Shown here one piece after another: positions 1 through 9,792 of a DNA stretch of 64,000 nucleotides (position 1 is its first letter; each line of letters begins with the position of its first letter). Both the position numbers and the translations under genes were made by a program. The DNA is from Mycolicibacterium sp. GF69 (GTDB taxonomy: Bacteria; Actinomycetota; Actinomycetes; Mycobacteriales; Mycobacteriaceae), in assembly GCF_003284965.1 (NCBI RefSeq), contig NZ_QMEW01000004.1, forward strand, positions 162,145 to 226,144. The letters run 5' to 3'. The notes below the pieces were generated by a model, which made no database searches, had not been told where the DNA came from, and saw only the letters and a list, made by a program, of their open reading frames with translations.

Positions 1-2
1 CG

Positions 3-302
3 CTACAGGGTTTCACCAAACTGCTGGGCGCGCCGGGCGAGGACGGCGTGTTCCGGTACACGCCGTCGCCGGTCGACGACACACCGGTGCAGAGCGACGA
101 CGACGAGGTCGCCGACTGGTTCAACACCGAGACCGATCCCGAGATCGCACGGGCGGTGGCCAAGGCCGAGGCCGAGGCACGCATCCCGGTGCAGGAACCC
201 GGCTACGGGACACCGCAGCTGGGCGCGTCGCCCGCACAGTCGGCTCAGCCTCCGGTGCCGCCGCCCACCCGTGCCGAGGGCGGCGAGCTGCACTCGCGCT
301 GA
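3..302 (+). CDS. SPFH/band-7 (stomatin-like) protein, C-terminal fragment
   Basis: Only the last ~99 codons are in the window; the frame is open from base 3. The visible tail has a QGFTKLLG...GEDGVFRY segment followed by an acidic, then proline/alanine-rich tail, which resembles the C-terminus of mycobacterial SPFH/stomatin proteins (Rv1488 in M. tuberculosis). The position just before a TVP38-like gene and mutA also matches Rv1488-Rv1491c-mutA. Such proteins are membrane-anchored scaffolds of uncertain role. The SPFH domain itself lies outside the window, so the assignment rests on the tail and synteny. The end overlaps the convergent membrane-protein gene by 58 bp. Confidence 0.55.
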   Translation, partial: LQGFTKLLGAPGEDGVFRYTPSPVDDTPVQSDDDEVADWFNTETDPEIARAVAKAEAEARIPVQEPGYGTPQLGASPAQSAQPPVPPPTRAEGGELHSR

Positions 303-1021
303 GGCGCTGCCGCCGACGCGTGGTCGCGGTGTTGGCGCCGGTGCACGCGGATCTCGTAGCTCAGGCCCGCCACACCCAGGCACGCGGTACAGAACGAGAT
401 CAACACCAGCAGCGGGCTGACATTGCCGGTGAGCGCGTCGCCCAGGATGACCACCGCGGCCGTTCCCGGCAGCAGACCGGCGAACGTCGCCAGCGTGTAG
501 GGCAGCACACGCACCGATGACGCGCCGGCCGCGTAGTTGAGCACGGAGAACGGCACGGCGGGGATCAGCCGCATCGAGAGCACCGTCGGCCAGCCCCGCG
601 CCCGCAGCCGCGCGTCCAGCGACTGAATCCGCGGATGGTGGTGCAGCCGGCTCAGTTGTAGGCCGAGGGCGCGGACCAGCAGCAGCGCGATGACCGCGCT
701 GATCGTCGCGGCCGTGACGGCCAGCGGGATGCCCAGCGCCGGACCGAACAGCAGCCCCGCGGCCAACGTGAACGCGGTACGGGGAAACGGGAACACGGTC
801 ACCACGAGGTGGGCGGCCAGGAACGCCGGCGGGAACCACGGTCCGACCGAGGTGGCCCAGTCGCGCAGCTGCACGGCGGTCGGCAGCGGGACCAGCAACA
901 CAACTGCGACGAGAATCACAATGGCCGCCAGCGAGCCGGCCAGCCGCGCGCGGGAGATGCTCGAAAGGGTCGCGATCACCGCGCCACGGGCCGTGCGCAG
1001 GGTGCTGACGACGGTGTTCAC
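245..1021 (-). CDS. TVP38/TMEM64-family (SNARE-associated/DedA-like) membrane protein
   Basis: About 258-aa polytopic inner-membrane protein. It has an N-terminal TM segment, then the family core: an FPFPRTAFTLAAG re-entrant-type segment, a glycine/alanine-rich helix pair, a SMRLIPAVPFSVLNYAAG motif and a last TM near residues 190-215, followed by a basic tail. The family (Rv1491c in M. tuberculosis) is linked to lipid scrambling or envelope homeostasis, but the substrate is unknown. I chose GTG 1021 over the TTG at 1030 because a TAGTCT -10 element (complement of 1030-1035) lies 8 nt upstream, implying a leaderless mRNA. It is divergent from mutA and overlaps the SPFH gene end tail-to-tail. 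Confidence 0.75.
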   Translation of the reverse strand: MNTVVSTLRTARGAVIATLSSISRARLAGSLAAIVILVAVVLLVPLPTAVQLRDWATSVGPWFPPAFLAAHLVVTVFPFPRTAFTLAAGLLFGPALGIPLAVTAATISAVIALLLVRALGLQLSRLHHHPRIQSLDARLRARGWPTVLSMRLIPAVPFSVLNYAAGASSVRVLPYTLATFAGLLPGTAAVVILGDALTGNVSPLLVLISFCTACLGVAGLSYEIRVHRRQHRDHASAAAPQRECSSPPSARVGGGTGG

Positions 1022-1126
1022 GCCTACCAAGACTACGGAACCGCGGCCGCGGTCACCGGCCGGCGGCCGCGTGAGTCGGCTGCCCGGCGGACGCCGCTGT
1101 GATTGCGATCATTTAGCCTGATGATC

Positions 1127-2941
1127 GTGCAGAAACCCACTGCGGTCGAGGCCGATCGCGAGCGTTGGCGCTCGGCGGTTGCCGGTGTGCTGGCAAAGAG
1201 CACCCGACGGGATCCCGCCGATCTGCCCGCCGAGCCCGAGCGACTGCTGGATTCGCCGACCTACGACGGCTTCGCGATCCGGCCGTTGTACACCAGCCTG
1301 GACGCACTGCCAGAACCGCCGCTGCCCGGGCACTGGCCGTTTGTGCGCGGTGGTGACGCGCTGCGCGACGTGAAGGCCGGATGGAAGGTCGCCGAGGGGT
1401 ACCCGGCCAACGGGCCCGGCAGCGTCTCCGAGCACAACGGCGCCATGTTGCTCGGGCTCACCGAAGGGGTCAGCGCGCTGGTGGTCCGTGTCGGCGCGCC
1501 CGCAGGTGTGGCGGCCACCGAGCTGGACGAGCTGTTCGACGGTGTGTACCTCGACCTAGTTCCGGTGCTCTTTGAAATTGCCGGTCCCGATTACGTTTCC
1601 GCGGCCGATGCGGTCCTGAGGTTGTTGGGCGACCTGGACTCCGATCAGCGGTCCCGGCTGTCGATCGATTTCGGTGCCGACCCGTTGACCGCCCCGTTGA
1701 GTGAACGACAGGCCCCGGACATCGGCGACGTCGTGGCGACCGCGGCCAAACTCGGCGACTACGGCGGCCGCGTTCGCACCATCACCGTCGACGGCGTGGC
1801 GTTTCACAACCTGGGCGCCAACGCATCCTGGGAGTTGGCGGGACTGGTGGCCGCCGGGGTCAGCTATCTGCGGCTGCTCGCAGAGAGCGGTATGTCCGTC
1901 GCGGATGCGTTGCGTCAGATCAGTTTCCGGGTCGCCGCCGATGGCGATCAGTTCATGACGATCGCGAAACTGCGTGCTGCGCGCCTACTGTGGGCCCGGG
2001 TTGCAGAGGTCGTCGGGGCATCCGAGTCCGGGGCTACCACGCTGCACGCGGTGACCTCGCTGCCGATGATGGCCAAGCGCGACCCGTGGGTCAACATGCT
2101 GCGTACCACGGTCGCCGCGTTCTCGGCGGGCGTCGGCGGTGCCGACACCGTGCAGGTGCATCCCTTCGACGCCGCGATCGCCGGCGGCTTTCCGGGGACG
2201 GCCGCCAGCTTCGCGCGCCGGATGGCGCGCAACACGCAGTTGCTGTTGCTCGAGGAGTCGCATCTGGGGCGCGTGCTCGATCCGGCGGCGGGGTCGTGGC
2301 ACGTCGAAGACCTCACCGAGGAACTCGCCGGGCAAGCGTGGAAGCACTTCCAGGACATCGAGTCGCGCGGGGGCTTCGAACCGGCCCGCGAGTACATCGC
2401 GGCCCAGATCGCCGAGGTGGCCGGGCGCCGCGCCGAGGACATCGCTCACCGGCGCACCGCGTTGACGGGTGTGAACGAGTTTCCGAACATCGCCGAACCT
2501 CCTCTGCCCCAGGGCGATTCGCTGCCCGGCGTGGCACGCTATGCGGCGGGCTTCGAGGAACTGCGCGACCGCTCCGATGCTTTTCTGGAGAAGACGGGCG
2601 CCAGGCCGAAGGTGCTACTGCTGCCGCTGGGCCCGCTCGCGGAGCACAACGTGCGCACCACGTTCGCGACGAACCTGCTCGCGTCGGGCGGAATCGAGGC
2701 CGTCACGGAAAGCGATGCCGACACGCCGGCGGTCGCGGTGATCTGTGGCACGGATTCGCGCTACGGGACCGAAGCCTCTGCCGCCGTCGACTCCGCCCGC
2801 GCGGCGGGTGTGTCGCATGTGCTGCTCGCCGGACCGGAAAAGGCCGTCGCGGAGGCCGACTCGAAGCCCGACGGCTACTTGACCGCGAAGGTCGATGCGG
2901 TCGGCACACTGTCGGACCTGCTCACCAGATTGGGGGCCTGA
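1127..2941 (+). CDS. mutA: methylmalonyl-CoA mutase small subunit
   Basis: Small (beta) subunit of adenosylcobalamin-dependent methylmalonyl-CoA mutase, which interconverts (R)-methylmalonyl-CoA and succinyl-CoA. This links propionate, odd-chain lipid and cholesterol catabolism to the TCA cycle and supplies methylmalonyl-CoA for methyl-branched lipids. The N-terminal half is a mutase barrel ([32 protein letters not shown]). The C-terminal flavodoxin-like domain lacks the cobalamin DxHxxG motif, as expected for the non-catalytic subunit. ATG 1121 is in frame, but a TAGCCT -10 at 1114-1119 sits 7 nt before GTG 1127, favouring a leaderless start there (604 aa). The stop is 1 bp before the mutB start. 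Confidence 0.93.
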   Translation: MQKPTAVEADRERWRSAVAGVLAKSTRRDPADLPAEPERLLDSPTYDGFAIRPLYTSLDALPEPPLPGHWPFVRGGDALRDVKAGWKVAEGYPANGPGSVSEHNGAMLLGLTEGVSALVVRVGAPAGVAATELDELFDGVYLDLVPVLFEIAGPDYVSAADAVLRLLGDLDSDQRSRLSIDFGADPLTAPLSERQAPDIGDVVATAAKLGDYGGRVRTITVDGVAFHNLGANASWELAGLVAAGVSYLRLLAESGMSVADALRQISFRVAADGDQFMTIAKLRAARLLWARVAEVVGASESGATTLHAVTSLPMMAKRDPWVNMLRTTVAAFSAGVGGADTVQVHPFDAAIAGGFPGTAASFARRMARNTQLLLLEESHLGRVLDPAAGSWHVEDLTEELAGQAWKHFQDIESRGGFEPAREYIAAQIAEVAGRRAEDIAHRRTALTGVNEFPNIAEPPLPQGDSLPGVARYAAGFEELRDRSDAFLEKTGARPKVLLLPLGPLAEHNVRTTFATNLLASGGIEAVTESDADTPAVAVICGTDSRYGTEASAAVDSARAAGVSHVLLAGPEKAVAEADSKPDGYLTAKVDAVGTLSDLLTRLGA

Positions 2942-2942
2942 A

Positions 2943-5210
<2,268 letters not shown>

Positions 5211-6203
5211 ATGACCGACACGATCACCGACCTCTCGTCCGCGGTGGCGGACGGTGACCGCGCCGCCCTGGCCAGGGCCATCACGCTGGTCGAGTCGACC
5301 CGCGCCGACCACCGCGAGCAGGCGCAGGAGCTTCTGCTGGAGTTGACCTCCCACGCCGGCAACGCGCTGCACGTCGGCATCACCGGTGTGCCCGGCGTGG
5401 GTAAGTCCACCGCGATCGAAGCGCTCGGCATGTACCTGATCGAGCAGGGGCACAAGGTCGCCGTGCTGGCCGTCGATCCGTCGTCGACGCGGACCCGCGG
5501 TTCGATCCTCGGCGACAAGACCCGGATGGCACGGCTGGCCGTGCATCCCGACGCCTACATCCGCCCGTCACCGACCTCGGGCACGCTGGGCGGGGTCGCC
5601 AAGGCGACCCGCGAGACGATCGTGCTGCTGGAGGCGGCGGGCTTCGACGTGGTCCTGGTCGAGACCGTGGGTGTCGGACAGTCCGAGGTGACCGTGGCCA
5701 ACATGGTCGACACCTTCGTGTTCCTCACACTGGCCCGCACCGGGGATCAGCTGCAGGGCATCAAGAAGGGCGTCCTCGAACTCGCCGACATCGTGGTGGT
5801 GAACAAAGCCGACGGTGAGCACGCGCTTGAGGCCAAGCGCGCCGCCCGCGAGCTGGCCGGCGCCATCCGACTCATCTATCCTCGCGAAACCCTCTGGCGC
5901 CCACCAGTTCTCACGATGAGCGCGCTGGAGGGAATCGGCCTTGAAGAGCTGTGGAAAACGGTGCTCAAACACCGTGACGTGCTCACCGAGGCGGGCGAGT
6001 TCGAGAGCCGCCGGCGCGCCCAGCAGGTCGAGTGGACCTGGTCGATGGTGCGTGACGCGGTCCTGGACCGGGTGCTGTCCAACCCGAGGGTGAAACAGGT
6101 CCGGGCCGAGATCGAGCGCCAGGTCCGCGACGGCGACCTGACGCCGGCGCTTGCTGCGCAGCAGCTGCTCAACGCCTCTGACTTGGGCGAACCTAACAAA
6201 TAG
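5211..6203 (+). CDS. meaB: MeaB-type GTPase chaperone of methylmalonyl-CoA mutase
   Basis: 330-aa G3E-family P-loop GTPase that gates loading of adenosylcobalamin into mutase and protects it from inactivation. Walker A GVPGVGKST is at residues 59-67; the metal/switch region VLAVDPSSTRTRGSILGDKTRM and the ETVGVGQSE switch follow; the NKAD guanine-recognition motif lies near residue 199. The C-terminal ~60 residues form the dimerisation arm typical of MeaB/ArgK. It directly abuts mutB with no intergenic base, so translation is probably coupled and the three genes form one operon. The historical name ArgK is misleading, since no arginine transport role is expected in this context. Confidence 0.95.
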   Translation: MTDTITDLSSAVADGDRAALARAITLVESTRADHREQAQELLLELTSHAGNALHVGITGVPGVGKSTAIEALGMYLIEQGHKVAVLAVDPSSTRTRGSILGDKTRMARLAVHPDAYIRPSPTSGTLGGVAKATRETIVLLEAAGFDVVLVETVGVGQSEVTVANMVDTFVFLTLARTGDQLQGIKKGVLELADIVVVNKADGEHALEAKRAARELAGAIRLIYPRETLWRPPVLTMSALEGIGLEELWKTVLKHRDVLTEAGEFESRRRAQQVEWTWSMVRDAVLDRVLSNPRVKQVRAEIERQVRDGDLTPALAAQQLLNASDLGEPNK

Positions 6204-6250
6204 GTAACGCCAGGTTTATTTGCCGGGGTAACGAGTAAATTCAATACATT

Positions 6251-7528
6251 GTGACGGGTGTCAACAGTCCGGAGCGCAGCGCCGCGCTCCCGCACGGTAT
6301 CCAGGGCGCCGCGGATGCGAACTTCATCTGCACGCTGCGCGGATTCTCACGGCTGTTCCCCGGGCCCCGCTACGGCGGCGGCGCTCTGTCGATCTACCTG
6401 CACGGGGAGCCGGTCGTCGACGTGTGGACCGGCTACTCGGATCGGCGCGGCACCCAGTACTGGAACGCCGACACCGGCGCGATGGTCTTCTCGGTCACCA
6501 AGGGCATGGCGTCGACGGTCATCCACCGCCTGGCCGACCGCGGCCTGGTCGACTACGACACCCCGGTCGCCGAGTACTGGCCGGAGTTCGGCGCCAACGG
6601 CAAGGCCGACATCACGGTTCGCGACGTGATGCAGCACCGGGCCGGTCTGTCGCACCTCAACGGCTGCACGAAGGCCCAGCTACTCGACCACCGCGTGATG
6701 GAGGAGCGGGTGGCGGCCGCGTCCGTCAACAAGCTCCTGCACGGTCATCAGGCCTACCACGCCCTGACCTACGGCTGGCTGATGTCCGGGCTGGGCCGGT
6801 CGATCACCGGTAAGGGCATGCGCGACCTCATCCGCGAAGAACTCGCCGAGCCGCTCAACACCGACGGACTGCACCTGGGACGGCCGGGCCCCGACGCACC
6901 GACGCGCGCCGCGCAGATTCTCGCGCCCCAAGGCGCGGTGGCCAATCCGGTCTTCAACTTCATCGCGCCGCGGCTGGCGGCGCTGGGTGTTTCCGGCATG
7001 TTCGGCTCGATGTATTTCCCGGGGATGAAGTCCGTCGTCCAGGGCGACACCCCGTTCCTGGACGCCGAAATCCCGGCGGCCAACGGGGTCGCGACCGCCA
7101 GGAGCCTGGCCAGGATGTACGGCGCGATCGCCAACGGCGGCCGCATCGAGGGCAGGCAGTTCCTGTCCGAGGAGCGCGTCGCAGAGATCACCGGTGGCCA
7201 CGCGAGCTATTGGCCGGACCGCAACATCTTCGTACCGTTGAGCTTCCATCTCGGCTACCACTCGTTGCCGCTGCCGCCCGGTCTGATGCCCGGCTTCGGC
7301 CACGCCGGCCTGGCCGGTTCGGTCGGTTGGGCCGATCCCTCGAGCGGGCTCTCGTTCGGGTTCGTGCACAACCGGCTGTTGACGCGGATGGTGCTCGACC
7401 AGGCGACGTTCGCCGGGCTGGGCGTGCTGATCCGGCGCGACGCTGCGCGGGCCCGCAAGCGCGGGTATCAGACCGTGCCCGATCTGGGCGCGCCGTTTTA
7501 CGGGGTGTCCCGCACCGTCGCGGGCTGA
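6251..7528 (+). CDS. beta-lactamase-fold serine hydrolase (esterase/lipase family)
   Basis: 425-aa serine hydrolase of the class C beta-lactamase/EstB fold. The nucleophile motif SxxK is SVTK at residues 81-84. A tyrosine motif (TYGW, near residue 175) supplies the second catalytic residue, and a glycine-rich FGHAG segment near 347 occupies the KTG position. The family includes esterases such as LipL (Rv1497), which lies after meaB in M. tuberculosis. No signal peptide is evident, so it is probably cytosolic. GTG 6251 is preceded by a TAAATT -10 at 6236-6241, so the mRNA would have almost no leader. Substrate is unknown; a short-chain ester is the usual guess. Confidence 0.82.
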   Translation: MTGVNSPERSAALPHGIQGAADANFICTLRGFSRLFPGPRYGGGALSIYLHGEPVVDVWTGYSDRRGTQYWNADTGAMVFSVTKGMASTVIHRLADRGLVDYDTPVAEYWPEFGANGKADITVRDVMQHRAGLSHLNGCTKAQLLDHRVMEERVAAASVNKLLHGHQAYHALTYGWLMSGLGRSITGKGMRDLIREELAEPLNTDGLHLGRPGPDAPTRAAQILAPQGAVANPVFNFIAPRLAALGVSGMFGSMYFPGMKSVVQGDTPFLDAEIPAANGVATARSLARMYGAIANGGRIEGRQFLSEERVAEITGGHASYWPDRNIFVPLSFHLGYHSLPLPPGLMPGFGHAGLAGSVGWADPSSGLSFGFVHNRLLTRMVLDQATFAGLGVLIRRDAARARKRGYQTVPDLGAPFYGVSRTVAG

Positions 7529-7546
7529 CGTTCGATGAGCACCCGG

Positions 7547-8284
7547 TCAGTTTGACGCGCCGCTGAACCACTTCGTCTTCTGCCGCCAGGACTCCGCCGA
7601 GGTCAACGCGAAACCGGCGCCGCACATGCAGGCGAACACCCAGACCAGGGTGGTGCCCGCGTCGAGTTGCTGCAGCGCGGGGATGTAGGCGGTGAGCAGC
7701 CGAACGATGCACGCGGCGATGCCCGCGGCCGACGAGATCAGGTAGACGTTGGCGATCTTGCGCGACCGCGGGTCCCTGCGCAGGATCAGCAGCGCTCGGC
7801 TGCCGTAACCCAACAGGTAGATCAGGATGCCGCACAGGATCAGCCAGTAGGTGTTGAGCCAGAAGTCGGTCGGCACCTGAAAGAAGTCCGGCTTGTAGAT
7901 TCGCGCGCCGTTGCCGAGGGAGAACGTGACCAGCAGCAGCGGGATGCACAGCGTGGCAGGCAATTCGACGTACTGCTTGAACGACCGCTGCAGCAGATGG
8001 TCGTCCTGCAGCCGGCCCAGCGCGTTGTAGACGACGGCCGATGCGGCGACGATGTAGCAGTCGTGACCGATGAAGTCCTCGAGATTCCATTTACCCGTCA
8101 GCGCGTGCAGCGCCACACCGACCGTCTCCGACGCCCAGGGGGACATCAGCAGCACCGCCATGCCCTGTAGCGCGATGTTGAGGGTGGCCGCGACCTCCCA
8201 GCGCGACGACCAGGTGACGCGGCGAATCCACAGGCTCCACGCGATACAGCAAAGTGTTATCGCGATGAGTGTCGCCAAAGCCAT
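7547..8284 (-). CDS. seven-TM membrane protein of the HTH-linked module (unknown function)
   Basis: I do not recognise a named family with certainty. About 245 aa with seven hydrophobic segments, roughly one every 30-35 residues, a WNLEDFIGHDCYIVAASAV segment between TM2 and TM3, and a short basic C-terminus. It resembles actinobacterial integral membrane proteins encoded beside small HTH regulators. ATG 8284 is preferred over the upstream TTG 8320 because a GAAGG ribosome binding site lies about 8 nt before it. It is the second gene of a two-gene operon, starting shortly after the HTH gene's stop at 8330, so both should be co-transcribed and auto-controlled. It could be a sensor, transporter or immunity-type protein. 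Confidence 0.6.
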   Translation of the reverse strand: MALATLIAITLCCIAWSLWIRRVTWSSRWEVAATLNIALQGMAVLLMSPWASETVGVALHALTGKWNLEDFIGHDCYIVAASAVVYNALGRLQDDHLLQRSFKQYVELPATLCIPLLLVTFSLGNGARIYKPDFFQVPTDFWLNTYWLILCGILIYLLGYGSRALLILRRDPRSRKIANVYLISSAAGIAACIVRLLTAYIPALQQLDAGTTLVWVFACMCGAGFALTSAESWRQKTKWFSGASN

Positions 8285-8329
8285 GAGCGTTGCCTTCGGA
8301 GCCGCTGTGGTACTCAGCAAAGTGTACGG

Positions 8330-8701
8330 CTAAAGGGGCGGAGCGTCACTCCGCGGCCGTAGTTCGGACAGGCGGGGGATGCGGGTGCGCGCTTTCGTCG
8401 ACTCCCGCACCGCGGTATGTGTGGATCCGGCTGTGCTTTCGAGGAATTCGACGTAACTCAACACTTCTTGCCGGGTCATCAGGCCGAACCTGATTTGTAG
8501 ATCGGGATAGCTCAGCCCAAACCGGTCGGCGACTCGGCGCAGCTCTTCGGCGTCCGGGTAGTCGGTTTCCTTGATCCGGCGGTAGTACGTACTGCTGGAA
8601 GTGCCCAGCGCGTCGTAGATGTCTTTCGCTTCGATATCCCCGTCGAGCAGGTAATCGAGCAGAGCCTTGAGCTGTCTGCCGTTCTCGTCGGTGCGGGGCA
8701 C
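8330..8701 (-). CDS. small HTH regulator (phage-immunity-repressor-like)
   Basis: 123-aa predicted DNA-binding protein. Residues about 10-55 form a helix-turn-helix with SSSTYYRRIKE as recognition helix, followed by EELRRVADRFGLSYPDLQIRFGLM and a short helical tail. Similar small proteins in mycobacteria and mycobacteriophages are annotated as immunity repressors. GTG 8701 is chosen because a TACAGT -10 (complement of 8708-8713) sits 6 nt upstream, giving a leaderless mRNA. A palindrome CTGGGA-N6-TCCCAG (8720-8737) overlaps the expected -35 region, so autorepression is likely. It is divergent from the condensation-like gene, whose promoter carries a second palindrome of the same design. Confidence 0.7.
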   Translation of the reverse strand: MPRTDENGRQLKALLDYLLDGDIEAKDIYDALGTSSSTYYRRIKETDYPDAEELRRVADRFGLSYPDLQIRFGLMTRQEVLSYVEFLESTAGSTHTAVRESTKARTRIPRLSELRPRSDAPPL

Positions 8702-8719
8702 TCACTTACTGTAACCCAA

Positions 8720-8737
8720 CTGGGAACCACGTCCCAG
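8720..8737. promoter_or_regulatory. operator palindrome 1 (HTH gene promoter)
   Basis: Perfect inverted repeat CTGGGA-N6-TCCCAG. It lies directly upstream of the leaderless promoter of the HTH gene, where the -35 element would be. It has the same arm length and spacer as the second palindrome at 8800-8817, so both are probably bound by the HTH protein. This is inference; no binding data are available. Confidence 0.6.
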
Positions 8738-8799
8738 GTTTGGGCGCGTGGGTCCGCAAACCGGGGGAGTTTGCCTAAATTGACACTGGCGTCACAGTA

Positions 8800-8817
8800 T
8801 TGGGAGGCATCTCCCAA
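8800..8817. promoter_or_regulatory. operator palindrome 2 (condensation-like gene promoter)
   Basis: Perfect inverted repeat TTGGGA-N6-TCCCAA, followed by an extra TGGGA half-site at 8821-8825. It covers the expected -35 region of the promoter whose -10 is TATCTT (8835-8840), and so should shut off the gene starting at 8848 when occupied. It shares the core TGGGA-N6-TCCCA with the palindrome at 8720-8737. Confidence 0.6.
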
Positions 8818-8847
8818 ATCTGGGACACCTGGGCTATCTTTGGACAC

Positions 8848-9492
8848 ATGGCTGCTCCCCATCTGGCTCCGCCGACAGAGGCTCTGCGCCCGCTCGGCGA
8901 TTTCGCTGCGGCAACCGTCCGGATCACCGATCACGACGCTGCCGAGGCGGCTCGGTCTGCCGCCATGGTCAAGGTGACCACGCCCGCCGCTGACGAGCTG
9001 ACGGCTGAACTGGACGGCGCCACCGAATGGCTCGGGGTGCCGTCCGACGAGATTTTGCTGGCCGCGCTGGCCCGGACGATCGCGCGCACGCTCGGCGACG
9101 GTGTCGTGCCGGTCGATATCGCCAGCGAGCGTGGCTCGCTGCTGGACGCCGTGCCCCTGGTGTGCGCGACGGCGCAGCAGGCCAGCGCCACCGAAGTGCT
9201 TGCCGCCGTGCATCACACGCTGGCTGTCGCCTCCGAACGCGATGCGGCCACCTCGCCGGAGGTGTACTTCAACTACATCGGCGAGTTGCCCGCAGAGACG
9301 GTGCCGGTGCAGGACACCCCGCCGGGTCTCGGCCACGCGCTCGAGGTGCGGGTGTACCGCGCCGGCGGCGCTGTGCAGGTGGATTGGTGGTACGACACCA
9401 GTCGGTTCGAGCGCTACACGATCGAAGAGCTGACCGAACAGTTCCCCCTCGCGCTCATCGAGATGACTTCGGACGCGCTGTCGCCGAACTGA
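8848..9492 (+). CDS. lone C-terminal half of an NRPS-type condensation domain
   Basis: 214-aa protein resembling only the C-terminal lobe of condensation/epimerisation domains. It has a VYFNYIGELP segment like the FNYLG motif of such domains near residue 140, and a final WWYDTSRFERYTIEELTEQF segment like the lobe's closing helix. The HHxxxDG catalytic motif of the N-terminal lobe is absent, so condensation catalysis is unlikely. ATG 8848 is chosen because a TATCTT -10 lies 7 nt upstream (leaderless); the longer in-frame start at 8800 falls inside the operator. It is divergent from the HTH/7-TM operon. A role as acyl- or carrier-protein-binding partner, or a domesticated remnant, is possible. 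Confidence 0.55.
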   Translation: MAAPHLAPPTEALRPLGDFAAATVRITDHDAAEAARSAAMVKVTTPAADELTAELDGATEWLGVPSDEILLAALARTIARTLGDGVVPVDIASERGSLLDAVPLVCATAQQASATEVLAAVHHTLAVASERDAATSPEVYFNYIGELPAETVPVQDTPPGLGHALEVRVYRAGGAVQVDWWYDTSRFERYTIEELTEQFPLALIEMTSDALSPN

Positions 9493-9509
9493 CCGCCGAG
9501 CTGACTCGG

Positions 9510-9792
9510 TAAGATCGCATTCAACGGCTTGGATCCGGCAATCACCGGGGAGCCTTCGGAAGAACAGCTCGGCACGGTTTCGGTCAGAGCCCAGTAGACC
9601 CGAACGGGTGGGTCCGTCATCGCCCGAAGAGAGCGGCGCGCCGACTTCTCGGGATGGTGCTCGACCAGTTCCCCGGATGAGGTGCGCAAGCGGGGTGGTA
9701 CCGCGGCGCCCGCGCACCAGCGCGACGTCGTCCCCGTGCCTTGACGAACGTGAAGCTTCCGCAGACCGGAAGCCATCTGAGGCACAGGAGCT
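9510..9792 (+). promoter_or_regulatory. ileS T-box riboswitch (translational, ultrashort stem I) with promoter
   Basis: This stretch holds the leader that couples IleRS synthesis to uncharged tRNA-Ile. A TAAGAT -10 (9510-9515) places the transcript start near 9522, at the first hairpin. That hairpin (GGCT 9526-9529/AGCC 9551-9554, inner CCGG/CCGG) shows the AUC isoleucine specifier in its loop at 9541-9543, the ultrashort stem I known for actinobacterial ileS T-boxes. Downstream, stem GGTGCGC (9681-9687)/GCGCACC (9712-9718) encloses the T-box bulge GGGTGGTACCGCGG (9693-9706), which pairs with the tRNA acceptor end. GTGCC (9736-9740) can pair with GGCAC (9781-9785), around a GCTTCC/GGAAGC hairpin, to mask the AGGAG at 9786-9790. 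The masking helix is my inference. Confidence 0.88.
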
